A stretch of DNA of 10,769 nt from JAKQIM01 sp964633225 (GCA_964633225.1 CAZWFQ010000096.1:1-10769), one strand, 5' to 3'; counted from the stretch's first letter, positions 1-8,166 are shown. Notes: a model not told the origin generated them from the letters alone. Program-made: numbers and translations.

Positions 1-3
1 CAG

Positions 4-77
4 CGGTCCCGACGGGATTTGAACCCGCGCTCTCGGCCTTGACAGGGCCGCATGTTTGGCCGCTACACCACGGGACC
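4..77 (-). tRNA. tRNA-Asp (anticodon GTC)
   Basis: A full 74-nt cloverleaf can be folded on the minus strand. The acceptor stem is GGTCCCG paired with CGGGACC, followed by discriminator base G. The D stem is GTGT/ACAT, the anticodon stem CGGCC/GGCCG holds loop CTGTCAA, and the T arm is GCGGG-TTCAAAT-CCCGT. Anticodon GTC reads aspartate codons GAC and GAU. The 3' CCA is not encoded (the next bases are CTG), so it must be added after transcription. The 3' end points toward the left edge of the window. Confidence 0.97.
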
Positions 78-88
78 ATGCGGGCTGT

Positions 89-117
89 AGTTTACTATAC
101 ATTTTTTCCTGCGTCAA
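89..117 (-). promoter_or_regulatory. Candidate promoter of tRNA-Asp
   Basis: Read on the minus strand, TTGACG (117-112) lies 17 nt upstream of TAAACT (94-89). The -35 matches consensus at 5 of 6 bases and the -10 at 4 of 6. Transcription would start near 82, a few bases before the mature tRNA 5' end at 77. The -10 is weak; TATAGT at 99-94 is a better hexamer but has only 12 nt of spacer. Confidence 0.5.
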
Positions 118-163
118 GGCACTTTTTTTTGTTGGACAAACGGCCTTCGCCTGTGAAATAAGG

Positions 164-192
164 TTGTCAGGGGTTGTTTTTTGTTATATACT
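164..192 (+). promoter_or_regulatory. Sigma-70-type promoter of the DUF6585-like gene
   Basis: TTGTCA (164-169) and TATACT (187-192) are separated by 17 nt, each one base from consensus. The predicted start of transcription is near 199, giving a leader of about 24 nt that contains AGGAGG at 211-216. This argues against the in-frame TTG at 181 as the start codon, because it would lie within the promoter. Confidence 0.75.
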
Positions 193-222
193 GTGCTCGC
201 AACAATCCACAGGAGGTGCACA

Positions 223-1035
223 ATGACAATTTCACAAATACCAGATACATTTTTGTCTGTGATGGGCCTGGGTACTGCTCAGCAGGTTTATCCATTGCGG
301 AAGACAAATAAATGGGGCAATGTAGTGGCGGCGGTGGTCCTTTTGGCGGGATCCGCAGCCCTACTGCTAGGTGGTTTATGGTATACATATGACCAATGGC
401 AGCGTTTTGGACCAGCAATTGTAGGCAGAACGATTGTGCCTGTGCTCTTATTCGCGGTTATTTTATTTGCATTGGGTGTCTGGGCAGCCTGGGCTGCCTA
501 TTCGAACTGGAAAAGGGCGGCCGTGCTTTATATGAATGGACTGGCATATTCGGATCGAAAAGGTGTGCAAGCTTGGCGATGGGAGGATGTTGCGTCGTTA
601 ACATCTGCGGTGACAAAACATTATACGAATGGCATTTATACGGGCACGACGCATGCGTATACGCTAATAAAGAACGATGGCAGTCGAATTGTTTTAGGTG
701 ATACGATTTCAAATGTTGAAGAATTATCTAATCGGATCCGAGAAAAAATATTTCCTTTGCTTTACAAGCGGTACGCAGATGCCTATAACTCCGGACAGCG
801 GGTATTGTTTGGTCCCGTGGCGATCAGTAAATCTGAGGGGTTGCAGGTTGGGAAAAAGGCTTACCCTTGGAACCAGGTTGAAAAGGTGGCCATTCACCAG
901 GGCCTTATAAAAATATCTAAAAAAGGGGGCGGATGGTTCAGCGGGGCAAATGTAGCTGCTTCATCAATCCCGAATGTTGAACTATTGATATCGATTGTTG
1001 ATCAGGTGGTAGGAGTAAAAGCCGGCAAAGGTTAA
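223..1035 (+). CDS. Two-helix membrane protein, DUF6585-like
   Basis: This is a 270-residue protein. The ATG at 223 was chosen because AGGAGG lies at 211-216, 6 nt upstream. Two hydrophobic segments, about residues 33-54 and 70-94, are separated by a short charged loop and look like a membrane hairpin. The rest is soluble and appears to hold two related beta-rich modules: residues 100-160 (with a W-R-W-E-D-V turn) and 190-265 (GQRVLFGPVAISKSEGL, then YPWNQVEKV). This pattern, a small domain asking whether to use 'FGP' and 'W-x-x-V' strands, resembles PH-like modules and the family annotated DUF6585; that match is from memory. No catalytic motif is visible, and the biochemical role is unknown. 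The gene stands alone, with its own promoter and terminator. Confidence 0.88.
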   Translation: MTISQIPDTFLSVMGLGTAQQVYPLRKTNKWGNVVAAVVLLAGSAALLLGGLWYTYDQWQRFGPAIVGRTIVPVLLFAVILFALGVWAAWAAYSNWKRAAVLYMNGLAYSDRKGVQAWRWEDVASLTSAVTKHYTNGIYTGTTHAYTLIKNDGSRIVLGDTISNVEELSNRIREKIFPLLYKRYADAYNSGQRVLFGPVAISKSEGLQVGKKAYPWNQVEKVAIHQGLIKISKKGGGWFSGANVAASSIPNVELLISIVDQVVGVKAGKG

Positions 1036-1060
1036 TAGGTATAGGCCTTGTAATGATAAG

Positions 1061-1092
1061 TGGCGGGCAGGATTTGCCCGCCATAAATTTTT
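1061..1092 (+). terminator. Rho-independent terminator after the DUF6585-like gene
   Basis: A perfect 9-bp stem, TGGCGGGCA (1061-1069) with TGCCCGCCA (1075-1083), encloses a 5-nt loop and is followed by TAAATTTTT. It lies 25 nt after the stop at 1035. It also sits just beyond the stop of the convergent lipoprotein gene, but on that strand no good U-tract follows, so termination there may be weaker. Confidence 0.82.
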
Positions 1093-3472
1093 AATGGCTA
1101 GAAGAAATCTCAATAATTATTGGCGATGGTTGGGAAGCCACTTCAATAACAGCCATGGGCAGCGGCAAAAAATGCCCCGGTGGATAGTTGAGATTCGGAT
1201 CTTCAGGAGCGTTGGCGAACAAACTCAAGGTTGAGAATGAAAGGATGCTGAAATCAGCTGACGTATTGATGGATATAGCCGGCCCGCTTTCCAGTATCCA
1301 GGTTGCATCTTTGACGTAATACCTGCTTCCCCAGCCGGGGGTAAAACGCAGCCAGGGATCTACAATCAATGGGATGGTCTGGCGGCCCACCTCGGGAGAA
1401 CTGTAAATTGTAAACCGAATGCCTTCAGGTAATAACTCGAAAAGCTTTGTAGTTAGCTGGTCAGGGCTGATCATGCGAACTGCGCCATGATCAATCGACG
1501 GTTGATATTCTTGCCAGTTTTGAATCGAGTCGGCACAAGCCCCCAGAAACTGGCCGGGATCTGCTAACAAGCCATATTGGGATTCCCACTGAGATGGATC
1601 GCTCAAGCCAGTGGCAACCTGATAGGATGGCGCGATAAGCTGATGGAACCTGTTGGCTTGCCTGGTAAATGCATAAGCCAGGTACCCTCCCTCGCTTTCA
1701 AAAGTGGCGAATATTGATGTGGATGCCAGAACACATTCGGTTTGTCCATCCCAGTCAATATCGATGTTGCAGTCATTCCAAATCCTCGGTGCATCTGCCC
1801 ATTCTGCTGCGGCAAGCACATGGCCGATTTGCCCCACGTATTGGACATTTAGGGCGTAGATATCTTCTGAAGCAGGTGCGAAATTTAAGGTCTGGTACAT
1901 TTGCCAGGCCAGGCCGGTTAAGATGTTGTCAGGAGCTGAGTGCAAGGCTTCCAACAGCCTAAATTGCAGTTGTTGGCTGCTAAGCCCAGATGGGATTTGC
2001 TGGCCCATGGTGGTGTTGATCATTGACGCGGCTGCAGTGGGCAAGTTGTGATGCCTGTAGTATTCCCGAGGAGATTGGGCTAACAACTCATCTGCCTCTA
2101 TAAATTGAATCCATGGGTGGTTGACCAAGTAGCGCAACGTGTTTTGTGCAGATGACGGATTTCCCCAGCTGGTTCTTGAAAAATCCCCGCCTAGCAATAT
2201 GATCGGTTCGGAAACATCCATGGCTGCCATTAGAATTGCTTCGCGCAAAAACAGAGATGGGCCAGCAGGGGATGCTTGATCGCCGCCATTGTCCGATATC
2301 CCCGCGATAGTGTTTTGCGCATAGCCACTATTGATATTAGCCGCAATCGAATAATCGTTCCATTGAAATAATTCAAGCGTATAAATGCTTTGGGCAGATG
2401 TGGGAGACCCATTGAAGAATAATTCATATTCCTCGGGCGGGTTTTGTAGTGGGGTGGGGGAGTAGTAGAACCGGCTGCCAACAATGTCGAATTGGTTTAA
2501 CAATTTCGTATTTTCAGCAGCTAGTTTATTATCGACCCATTCAAGAGCCAGGGGCGATAGGGGGCTGTTCGCGACAATTTGTGTGCTAGTAGTGCCGGCC
2601 GGATTCACGTCTGGCAGGATGATCAATCCTTGAGCGCTCAGTTCCAGGACATCATCTAGAACCCCCAGGTAATCAAGAGCAGAGACATTGTCAGGGGTTT
2701 TTAAATCTAACAATATAGCTGACACGTGGTAAGTACTTAGTGCAGTTAGCAAGTTGTTTAATCCGTGGCGGCTGCTTGATGGTCCGCTATGTGCACCATC
2801 CCAGCTGCGTAACACTTGTGCAGATGTGGTTGATTGAAAAGTATGCCAAAATCCAAGCGCTACACGTGCGGGCTGGGGGGCAGAGCCTTGAGATGATATT
2901 GGCTCAACAATGTCGGTTACGCTGGTTGATCCTGTTTGTGCTGAATAAACCTGTATTGCGACAGGCCCCAATACAAGATAATTTTCAGGCGACCGAATAC
3001 TGATCTCAACCGTATCCAGAAATGGATCGCGCAGCACGCGCAGCTTTATCCCTTGAACCGGATTATTTTGATCATCCCAGATATCAATTGCTCCATCTGG
3101 TGGAATGTGAAGCAGCAAATCCCACGGGATATCAGCAACTTGATCTAGCGGTAAGCTTGTTTTGCCGCCAGGTTGAAAATCTAATGCTATATAAATGTCA
3201 TGGTCGATGGGTGTCGAAAAGTCTAGCAGATCTAAACGAATTTGGAATTCCGCACCTTGAGTGCGGATGTAAAGCGCAATCACATCCCCAGATGGCTGTG
3301 CGGCATCGACGGCGTCGAGGGCACGCAGCGTGGCGTAATGCCATGTTGTTTCGGCAGGCACAAAAAAACCTTGTGATTGGCAAGCTGTTAGTAAAAGGGC
3401 AAGCAGAAGCGCCAGGCAGATGCCGCGCCAGGCTAATGTATAGATATTGGTCGGTGAGTGTGAGTGTACCAC
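1091..3472 (-). CDS. Large exported lipoprotein of unknown function
   Basis: This is a 793-residue protein with a GTG start at 3472, preceded by GAGGA (3484-3480) at 7 nt. Residues 16-31 form a lipoprotein signal ending in lipobox L-T-A-C, so Cys31 would be lipidated and the protein anchored outside the membrane. Residues about 38-200 look beta-rich, like a carbohydrate-binding or DOMON-type module. Residues about 203-480 alternate strands and helices (WDGAHSGPSSSRHGLNNLL; ILLDLKTPD; GGDFSRTSWGNPSS; a conserved-looking YYRHHNLPTA), which suggests a barrel like those of glycoside hydrolases or polysaccharide deacetylases. No NodB TFDDG motif or certain catalytic acid was found. Residues 571-579 (DIDWDGQTE) match a D-x-D-x-D-G-x-x-E calcium loop, followed by a beta-rich tail to the end. 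A sugar-related role is an inference only. Confidence 0.9.
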   Translation of the reverse strand: MVHSHSPTNIYTLAWRGICLALLLALLLTACQSQGFFVPAETTWHYATLRALDAVDAAQPSGDVIALYIRTQGAEFQIRLDLLDFSTPIDHDIYIALDFQPGGKTSLPLDQVADIPWDLLLHIPPDGAIDIWDDQNNPVQGIKLRVLRDPFLDTVEISIRSPENYLVLGPVAIQVYSAQTGSTSVTDIVEPISSQGSAPQPARVALGFWHTFQSTTSAQVLRSWDGAHSGPSSSRHGLNNLLTALSTYHVSAILLDLKTPDNVSALDYLGVLDDVLELSAQGLIILPDVNPAGTTSTQIVANSPLSPLALEWVDNKLAAENTKLLNQFDIVGSRFYYSPTPLQNPPEEYELFFNGSPTSAQSIYTLELFQWNDYSIAANINSGYAQNTIAGISDNGGDQASPAGPSLFLREAILMAAMDVSEPIILLGGDFSRTSWGNPSSAQNTLRYLVNHPWIQFIEADELLAQSPREYYRHHNLPTAAASMINTTMGQQIPSGLSSQQLQFRLLEALHSAPDNILTGLAWQMYQTLNFAPASEDIYALNVQYVGQIGHVLAAAEWADAPRIWNDCNIDIDWDGQTECVLASTSIFATFESEGGYLAYAFTRQANRFHQLIAPSYQVATGLSDPSQWESQYGLLADPGQFLGACADSIQNWQEYQPSIDHGAVRMISPDQLTTKLFELLPEGIRFTIYSSPEVGRQTIPLIVDPWLRFTPGWGSRYYVKDATWILESGPAISINTSADFSILSFSTLSLFANAPEDPNLNYPPGHFLPLPMAVIEVASQPSPIIIEISSSH

Positions 3473-3549
3473 TTTATATTCCTCAATCCAGTAAGTGGCG
3501 ATCCCGGCAGTATTTGCGCATAGCCACTACATCTCTATCAAAGACACTT

Positions 3550-3578
3550 TTTTCACCATTTTCAAATAATGGTATACT
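3550..3578 (+). promoter_or_regulatory. Promoter of the secreted repeat protein gene
   Basis: TTTTCA (3550-3555) and TATACT (3573-3578) are 17 nt apart. The -10 is strong and the -35 matches at 4 of 6. A palindrome, ACCATT (3555-3560) and AATGGT (3568-3573), occupies the spacer and could be an operator. Predicted transcription starts near 3585, giving a leader of about 45 nt. No convincing promoter was found on the minus strand for the divergent lipoprotein gene. Confidence 0.65.
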
Positions 3579-3629
3579 TTATGTTAACACAGAATTAATC
3601 AATCCGGAAATCAAGAGGAGATGCCAATT

Positions 3630-4664
3630 ATGAAACGAACTTTTATTATCCTACTCACGGCATTGATCATCTTTGCCTTGGGCTTTCCGTTTCCCACTCG
3701 AACTGTACAAGCTTATGGCGGATATCCGTATTTCTCGATTGAATCTGTCACTCCTGGCAAATCGGTTACAATCCGTGCCCACAACTTCCCGGCCAATGAT
3801 ACATTCATGGTGACAATGGGCTATTATGGGGGATATGGCATTGGTGGGGTAGTGGTTGGCATAACCACAACTGGCACGGGAGGAACTTTTGTGGCAACCT
3901 ATGATATTCCTGGAACGCTTGCTGGACAATCTTTAATTGCCGTCCGGCTGCAAAGTACCACATCGGGATATTATGCCTACAATTGGTTCAACAACAATGT
4001 TGGGTCAGGTAGCACTCCGGCACCAGCGCCTGGCTATTACGGCTACCCATATTTTTTCATTACGTCTGTAAACAAAGATGATACGGTAACCATAAAAGCC
4101 CATAACTTTCCAGCTAATGACACCTTCACAGTGAGCATGGGAGCATACGGCAGTTATGGGGTTGGGGGTCTCGTGGCTGGCAGTTCCAATACTGGGACTG
4201 GTGGTTCCTTTGTGGCCACATATGATATTCCCGATGCACTCAAGGGCTCATATCAGATTGCTATCCGTCTGCAAAGCCCGACATCGGGTTATTTTGCATA
4301 TAACTGGTTCTACAATAATACAACGGCAGCCCCTGTTACTCCGCCATCACCAGGCCCAGGGACTGGCTATTCAGGCAATCCGTATTTCTTCATTTCCGCA
4401 GTCGACCGTAATAATTCGGTGACCATAAATGCTTTTAACTTCCCCACGAATGATACCTTTACTGTGACAATGGGGCCTTATGGCACCTATGGGGTTGACG
4501 GAACGGTAGTGGGCAGCACCAACACGGGAAATAACGGTGCATTCAGTGCCACGTATGCTATCCCTGCTGGCCTGGCGGGCTCATATCAAATCGCTGTGCG
4601 TTTGCAAAGTCCAAGCACAGGATATTTTGCGTACAACTGGTTCTATAACAACTCAACCCCCTAA
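3630..4664 (+). CDS. Secreted protein of three tandem 92-residue repeats
   Basis: This is a 344-residue protein. The ATG at 3630 was chosen because AGGAG (3616-3620) lies 9 nt upstream; the in-frame ATG at 3621 directly abuts that site. Residues 1-28 are a signal peptide (K2-R3, hydrophobic core, cleavage expected after V-Q-A). The mature protein is three repeats, residues 32-123, 139-230 and 250-341, joined by Pro/Gly/Ser/Thr linkers of 15 and 19 residues. Shared features are a PYF start, NFP-x-NDTF-x-V-x-MG, Y-G-x-Y-G, TG-x-x-G-x-F-x-ATY-x-IP, an RLQS strand and a YNWF-x-NN end. There is no cysteine, lipobox, LPXTG or final membrane helix. A string of beta-sandwich domains used in adhesion or the cell envelope is plausible, but the function is unknown. 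I recall similar repeats in Anaerolineae proteins. Confidence 0.93.
   Translation: MKRTFIILLTALIIFALGFPFPTRTVQAYGGYPYFSIESVTPGKSVTIRAHNFPANDTFMVTMGYYGGYGIGGVVVGITTTGTGGTFVATYDIPGTLAGQSLIAVRLQSTTSGYYAYNWFNNNVGSGSTPAPAPGYYGYPYFFITSVNKDDTVTIKAHNFPANDTFTVSMGAYGSYGVGGLVAGSSNTGTGGSFVATYDIPDALKGSYQIAIRLQSPTSGYFAYNWFYNNTTAAPVTPPSPGPGTGYSGNPYFFISAVDRNNSVTINAFNFPTNDTFTVTMGPYGTYGVDGTVVGSTNTGNNGAFSATYAIPAGLAGSYQIAVRLQSPSTGYFAYNWFYNNSTP
3723..3998 (+). repeat. Repeat unit 1 of 3 in the secreted protein
   Basis: This 276-bp unit encodes 92 residues, from YPYFSIES to YNWFNNN. It carries NFPANDTFMVTMG and ends where the Gly/Ser/Pro linker begins. It is the most divergent copy, with YYGGYGIGG in place of the SYGVGG/TYGVDG of the other two. 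Confidence 0.9.
4044..4319 (+). repeat. Repeat unit 2 of 3 in the secreted protein
   Basis: This 276-bp unit encodes 92 residues, from YPYFFITS to YNWFYNN. It has NFPANDTFTVSMG and the same length as units 1 and 3. Comparison with unit 3 shows many third-position differences beneath conserved amino acids, so the duplication is old and the protein sequence has been kept. Confidence 0.9.
4377..4652 (+). repeat. Repeat unit 3 of 3 in the secreted protein
   Basis: This 276-bp unit encodes 92 residues, from NPYFFISA to YNWFYNN, followed only by S-T-P and the stop. The core reads NFPTNDTFTVTMG. The protein therefore ends directly on a repeat, with no C-terminal anchor. Confidence 0.9.
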
Positions 4665-4685
4665 TCTTTAGCGATTGCGTGCAAC

Positions 4686-4722
4686 AAACAAGGCGGCGCA
4701 GATGGCCGCCTTGTTTATTTTT
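4686..4722. terminator. Strong hairpin terminator between convergent genes
   Basis: A perfect 12-bp stem, AAACAAGGCGGC (4686-4697) with GCCGCCTTGTTT (4705-4716), has a 7-nt loop. It is followed on the plus strand by ATTTTTC, a good U-tract for the repeat-protein gene. On the minus strand the stem takes in two bases of the phosphatase stop codon and is followed by GTTGC, so it may work in both directions, best on the plus strand. Confidence 0.9.
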
Positions 4723-7700
4723 CTTTCCGTATTAAAATCGCCAGGGTTAAGTCATCAGAGCGGGGCAATCCCTGGACAAACATGTCAATAGATGCCTCGA
4801 TTTTCCCAATCACAGCAGAAGCCTCGTCCGATAGCCCAATCACTTGTAGTGTATCCCGAAGCCGCTCTACTCCATAAAATTCATCTTGCGGCGAGAATGC
4901 CTCGGTCAAGCCATCAGTATAAAAGACCACAAGATCATTGCGATCGAGCTGAATTTGCCTTTCAATCAATTCTATTCCTTCGATCACCCCAAGTGCCATA
5001 CCGCTTCGTTTCAGCTCTTCAAACTCGCCCGTGATTGCCCTGCGGAGCATCGGCGGGTTATGTCCAGCGTTAGCAAAGCATAACATCCCTGTTTCCAGCG
5101 AAATTACCGCATAAAATACTGTAACAAACATCCCTTGTCTTGCATCAGGTACGAGTAAATCATTTACGCGTGCCAAAACTGAAGCAGGAGAAAGATCCTC
5201 CTTGACTGCAGCCCTAATCAGTGTTCGCACCAGGGTCATAAACAATGCTGCCGGCATGCCCTTATCGGCGACATCCGCTATCACTAGTCCTAGTTGCCCG
5301 TCTTCGAGCTCAAACACATCATAAAAATCCCCGCCGACCTGGCGGGCTGGATACCAATGAATATCCAGGTCCCAGCCATTGAGTTTTGGCATACGCTCTG
5401 GCAAGAAGGTTTTTTGAATTTCCCGAGCGAGTTGCATTTCTCGTTCCAGGCGTTCTCGCTCAACAACCTCGCTCTGCAAAAGGTCATTTTGGATGGCCAG
5501 GGCGGCTTGTTGGGTAATTCCCGTTACAATTTCCAGCCGTTTTTCTCGAATGTGAAAAGATGGAAGGCCATGGAGGTTGTCTTCTTCTTCTATCAGCATC
5601 ACCCCTAATACTTTGTCTTTTACCGATAGCGGAAGACCTAAAAGCAGGCGAGACTTTTTTCTTAAGTAATCTTTACCAGTGTCGACATCGTCAACTTCCC
5701 CCCGAATCTTATCTCTTGGTACTTCACCTGAGACCAATCCAAATTCGTCTTTCTTCAGTTTGCTCCACTCCAGTGGAGAAAAAGAGGGGCTGCCAACATA
5801 GTAATAAGCAATGCGATTTGCTTGGCGAATCGCATCGAGCAAGGGGAATTCACCATCGGCATAATCATCCAGGTTTTCAGTCATTTCCTGGCGCGCAATA
5901 CCATAAGATTGCGAGAGGAGAAACATTGAGCGCTGATCATCCCACAGGTAAACCGCGCATCGTTTGACCCCAACTAAAATAGGTGTGATCCGCACGATTG
6001 CCGCCATTACCTCATCCAAATCGCTAGAGGCCACTACAGCTTGGGCAACTTGCAACAACGCCACTGATATATACGCCTCTTCCTCTTGGGCCTGAAGTAA
6101 TTGAATGTTTTCGGCAGCTGTCATGGTCTGATGAGCAATGCCCTGAATGATGGCAAACTTCTCGTCCCAAAGTCCATGGACTGATTCTAGTTTTACATCC
6201 GTGAAATCGACCAGGATGGCGCCTCTGACCTCTCCCTGAACAATCATGGGAAAGATTACCAATAAATCTTTTGCGGGGTTAAATCCCGTGAAAAGCATTG
6301 CCGAGTCAGGATCTGAAATAAGTTCTTCGCTCAGAATTACAGGGGCTTTTGAGGATAGCAATTGATCGAAGGCCCAGGCATCTCCTGCTGCCACAAACCA
6401 AAGCTCAAAGTTGGCTTGCTGAGCGGGTGTTAGACCATAGGCAGACATAGGGGCAAAAGCTTCAATTGTGTTATCCCATAACAACAGTGCACAGGCATTG
6501 ACACCAATTAACTGGGGAATAATGTGCACCACTGTTTCAAGGAGTTCTTCCAAAGTGGCTAGCGAGCGGGTTGCCTCTACCACCTGTAATAGAACTGTAG
6601 ACACCCAGGCCTGGTCGTGAGCTACCTCGTAAAGGCGTGTATTTTCAATCGCTACTGCTGCATAGCTAGCAAATGTCGCTGTCATTGCCTGCGATTCGAT
6701 CCCATACCGGCCTGGTGTTTGATGCGCCAGAACCAGCAAGCCGAGGATCTGGTCGCCAATTCGAAGCGGCGCCGCTATGGCTGAATAATTTTCGGGGAAG
6801 TTTAGCAAGGCCCCCAAAGGCTCGTGAGGGTCTTCGGGAGTTCGTATTACTGGATTGATCGCCTCAAGCGCTTCCGTGATCCAAGGCCCAAACATAGAAG
6901 GCGCATTACTTGAATTCATCAGCTCTTCGATCCCAGCACCAATCAATTCTCCACCTGGATGCTCCCTGAACTGATGGTGAACAGCTACCAGCCGAAGTGG
7001 GGATGTAAATTGTCCGATACCCCTGTCTTCACCTGATGCTTCTAGCAGCCAGATCGCCACAACGTCACAGGGCAAACTTCGCTCAAGCTCTGTTAGAATG
7101 CGTTCGTAAACCTGGTCTAAGGCTACATCAGCAGACAACAAGCCCGCCACCTCACGCATACTATCAGCTACTTGCCGGCGCCACTGTTCAGAACGATACA
7201 GGTTGGCGTTGTGAAGAGCCGCTGCGATACTGTCAGCCAGGGCGCGTAGAACAAGCGCGTCTATCTCTTGAAAGGCATCTTTTTGGTCGCTTTGAATGTC
7301 CAAAACGCCCAAAACGCGCCCATCTATTTTCAAAGGTAAAGCAAATTCGGATTTGGTTCCCGGCAGCATATCAATATGCCGGTAATGAGGATCTTTCTTG
7401 ACATCGTTGACCAAAACATCTTTGCCTGTTTGCGCTGCGCGTCCAATAATCCCATCGCCGACCTTGATATTTATCGTAAGGTGACGACTCTCAGCCGGTG
7501 TATTTTCGTTTTTGGTTGTAGCTGGGCCGGCGCTATTGCGAAAGCGTAAGGTTGCTTGTGGTAATTCAATCGTGAAAATGGCGGCATAATAATAGTGAAA
7601 AGTATCAAGGATTAGGCCGGTTACCCGGCGTGCCAGCTCATCTAGATCCAAAGCCACTGTAATTTGGGCGCTTACGTTTCGAACCAGGGCAAGAAGGTCG

Positions 7701-8164
7701 TCGCGCCAGCGGTCTTGAAGATGCTGACGCGTCACCTGCAAGGCGATTGCTGCCTGAGTTGACAGCCCTTTTGCAAAATCAATCTCGCAGTTTGTGAATA
7801 TTTCGCCGTTGGAACGTTCCAGTTGGATGGCTCCCAAAAGCTCCCCATGAGCCTTTAGGGGGATGGCTAATGAAAAATAGTCATCGGCCGCGACCAATTT
7901 TTGCTTATTGATAGCTTGATCTAATAGTAGGGTAGGGGCTGTTTCGGACTCGGCATTACCTGTATTGAAAGGAACGGGTTTTCGTCCAATCAAAAACAAT
8001 GTCTCTGCCAGCCACAATGTGGCATTGCAACGCAAAAGATTTTGAGCCGCGGTAATAATCACCTGGCGTTGTGTGCTCAAATCCAGCTGCATCAACAGAT
8101 TCTCGCCAAGATTGAGCAGTTCCTGCCACTCGGGGCAGGGTTGCGCTTGTTGAAGGTCGCTCAC
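4715..8164 (-). CDS. Five-GAF-domain PP2C/SpoIIE-type serine phosphatase (RsbU-like)
   Basis: This is an 1149-residue protein. Five GAF-like sensor domains can be traced at about 22-145, 160-320, 338-511, 525-688 and 698-893; the best is the second (VGDGIIGRAAQTG, ALPLKIDGRVLGVLDIQS). A charged helix at 895-918 (ERERLEREMQLAREIQKTFLP) is the usual linker, and the PP2C phosphatase domain spans 930-1147. Metal-binding acidic residues are present: Asp946 in GGDFYD, Asp964 in IADVADKG, Asp1084 in FYTDGLTEA and Asp1137-1138 in RSDDLTL. It should be cytoplasmic, as no membrane segment is seen. The family dephosphorylates STAS proteins, and the gene just upstream encodes one. The GTG start at 8164 has no visible ribosome binding site and lies 2 nt after the upstream stop, so translation is probably coupled. 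The fifth GAF carries a charged insert at about 800-838. Signals bound by the GAF domains cannot be read from sequence. Confidence 0.93.
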   Translation of the reverse strand: MSDLQQAQPCPEWQELLNLGENLLMQLDLSTQRQVIITAAQNLLRCNATLWLAETLFLIGRKPVPFNTGNAESETAPTLLLDQAINKQKLVAADDYFSLAIPLKAHGELLGAIQLERSNGEIFTNCEIDFAKGLSTQAAIALQVTRQHLQDRWRDDLLALVRNVSAQITVALDLDELARRVTGLILDTFHYYYAAIFTIELPQATLRFRNSAGPATTKNENTPAESRHLTINIKVGDGIIGRAAQTGKDVLVNDVKKDPHYRHIDMLPGTKSEFALPLKIDGRVLGVLDIQSDQKDAFQEIDALVLRALADSIAAALHNANLYRSEQWRRQVADSMREVAGLLSADVALDQVYERILTELERSLPCDVVAIWLLEASGEDRGIGQFTSPLRLVAVHHQFREHPGGELIGAGIEELMNSSNAPSMFGPWITEALEAINPVIRTPEDPHEPLGALLNFPENYSAIAAPLRIGDQILGLLVLAHQTPGRYGIESQAMTATFASYAAVAIENTRLYEVAHDQAWVSTVLLQVVEATRSLATLEELLETVVHIIPQLIGVNACALLLWDNTIEAFAPMSAYGLTPAQQANFELWFVAAGDAWAFDQLLSSKAPVILSEELISDPDSAMLFTGFNPAKDLLVIFPMIVQGEVRGAILVDFTDVKLESVHGLWDEKFAIIQGIAHQTMTAAENIQLLQAQEEEAYISVALLQVAQAVVASSDLDEVMAAIVRITPILVGVKRCAVYLWDDQRSMFLLSQSYGIARQEMTENLDDYADGEFPLLDAIRQANRIAYYYVGSPSFSPLEWSKLKKDEFGLVSGEVPRDKIRGEVDDVDTGKDYLRKKSRLLLGLPLSVKDKVLGVMLIEEEDNLHGLPSFHIREKRLEIVTGITQQAALAIQNDLLQSEVVERERLEREMQLAREIQKTFLPERMPKLNGWDLDIHWYPARQVGGDFYDVFELEDGQLGLVIADVADKGMPAALFMTLVRTLIRAAVKEDLSPASVLARVNDLLVPDARQGMFVTVFYAVISLETGMLCFANAGHNPPMLRRAITGEFEELKRSGMALGVIEGIELIERQIQLDRNDLVVFYTDGLTEAFSPQDEFYGVERLRDTLQVIGLSDEASAVIGKIEASIDMFVQGLPRSDDLTLAILIRKEK

Positions 8165-8166
8165 GC

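Noticed and set aside
181..222. Upstream TTG start for the DUF6585-like gene
   Set aside because: The codon lies between the -35 and -10 boxes of the predicted promoter, and a strong AGGAGG precedes the ATG at 223.
3022..3633. 203-residue open frame on the plus strand
   Set aside because: It runs antisense to the lipoprotein gene and through the divergent promoter region, has an unnatural composition rich in Arg and Cys, and has no ribosome binding site worth noting.
5560..5967. 135-residue plus-strand open frame inside the phosphatase gene
   Set aside because: It is an antisense shadow of a well-supported GAF region, with low-quality composition and no domain features.
7036..7401. 121-residue plus-strand open frame inside the phosphatase gene
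   Set aside because: It is antisense to the second and third GAF domains, which carry clear family motifs; the frame shows none.
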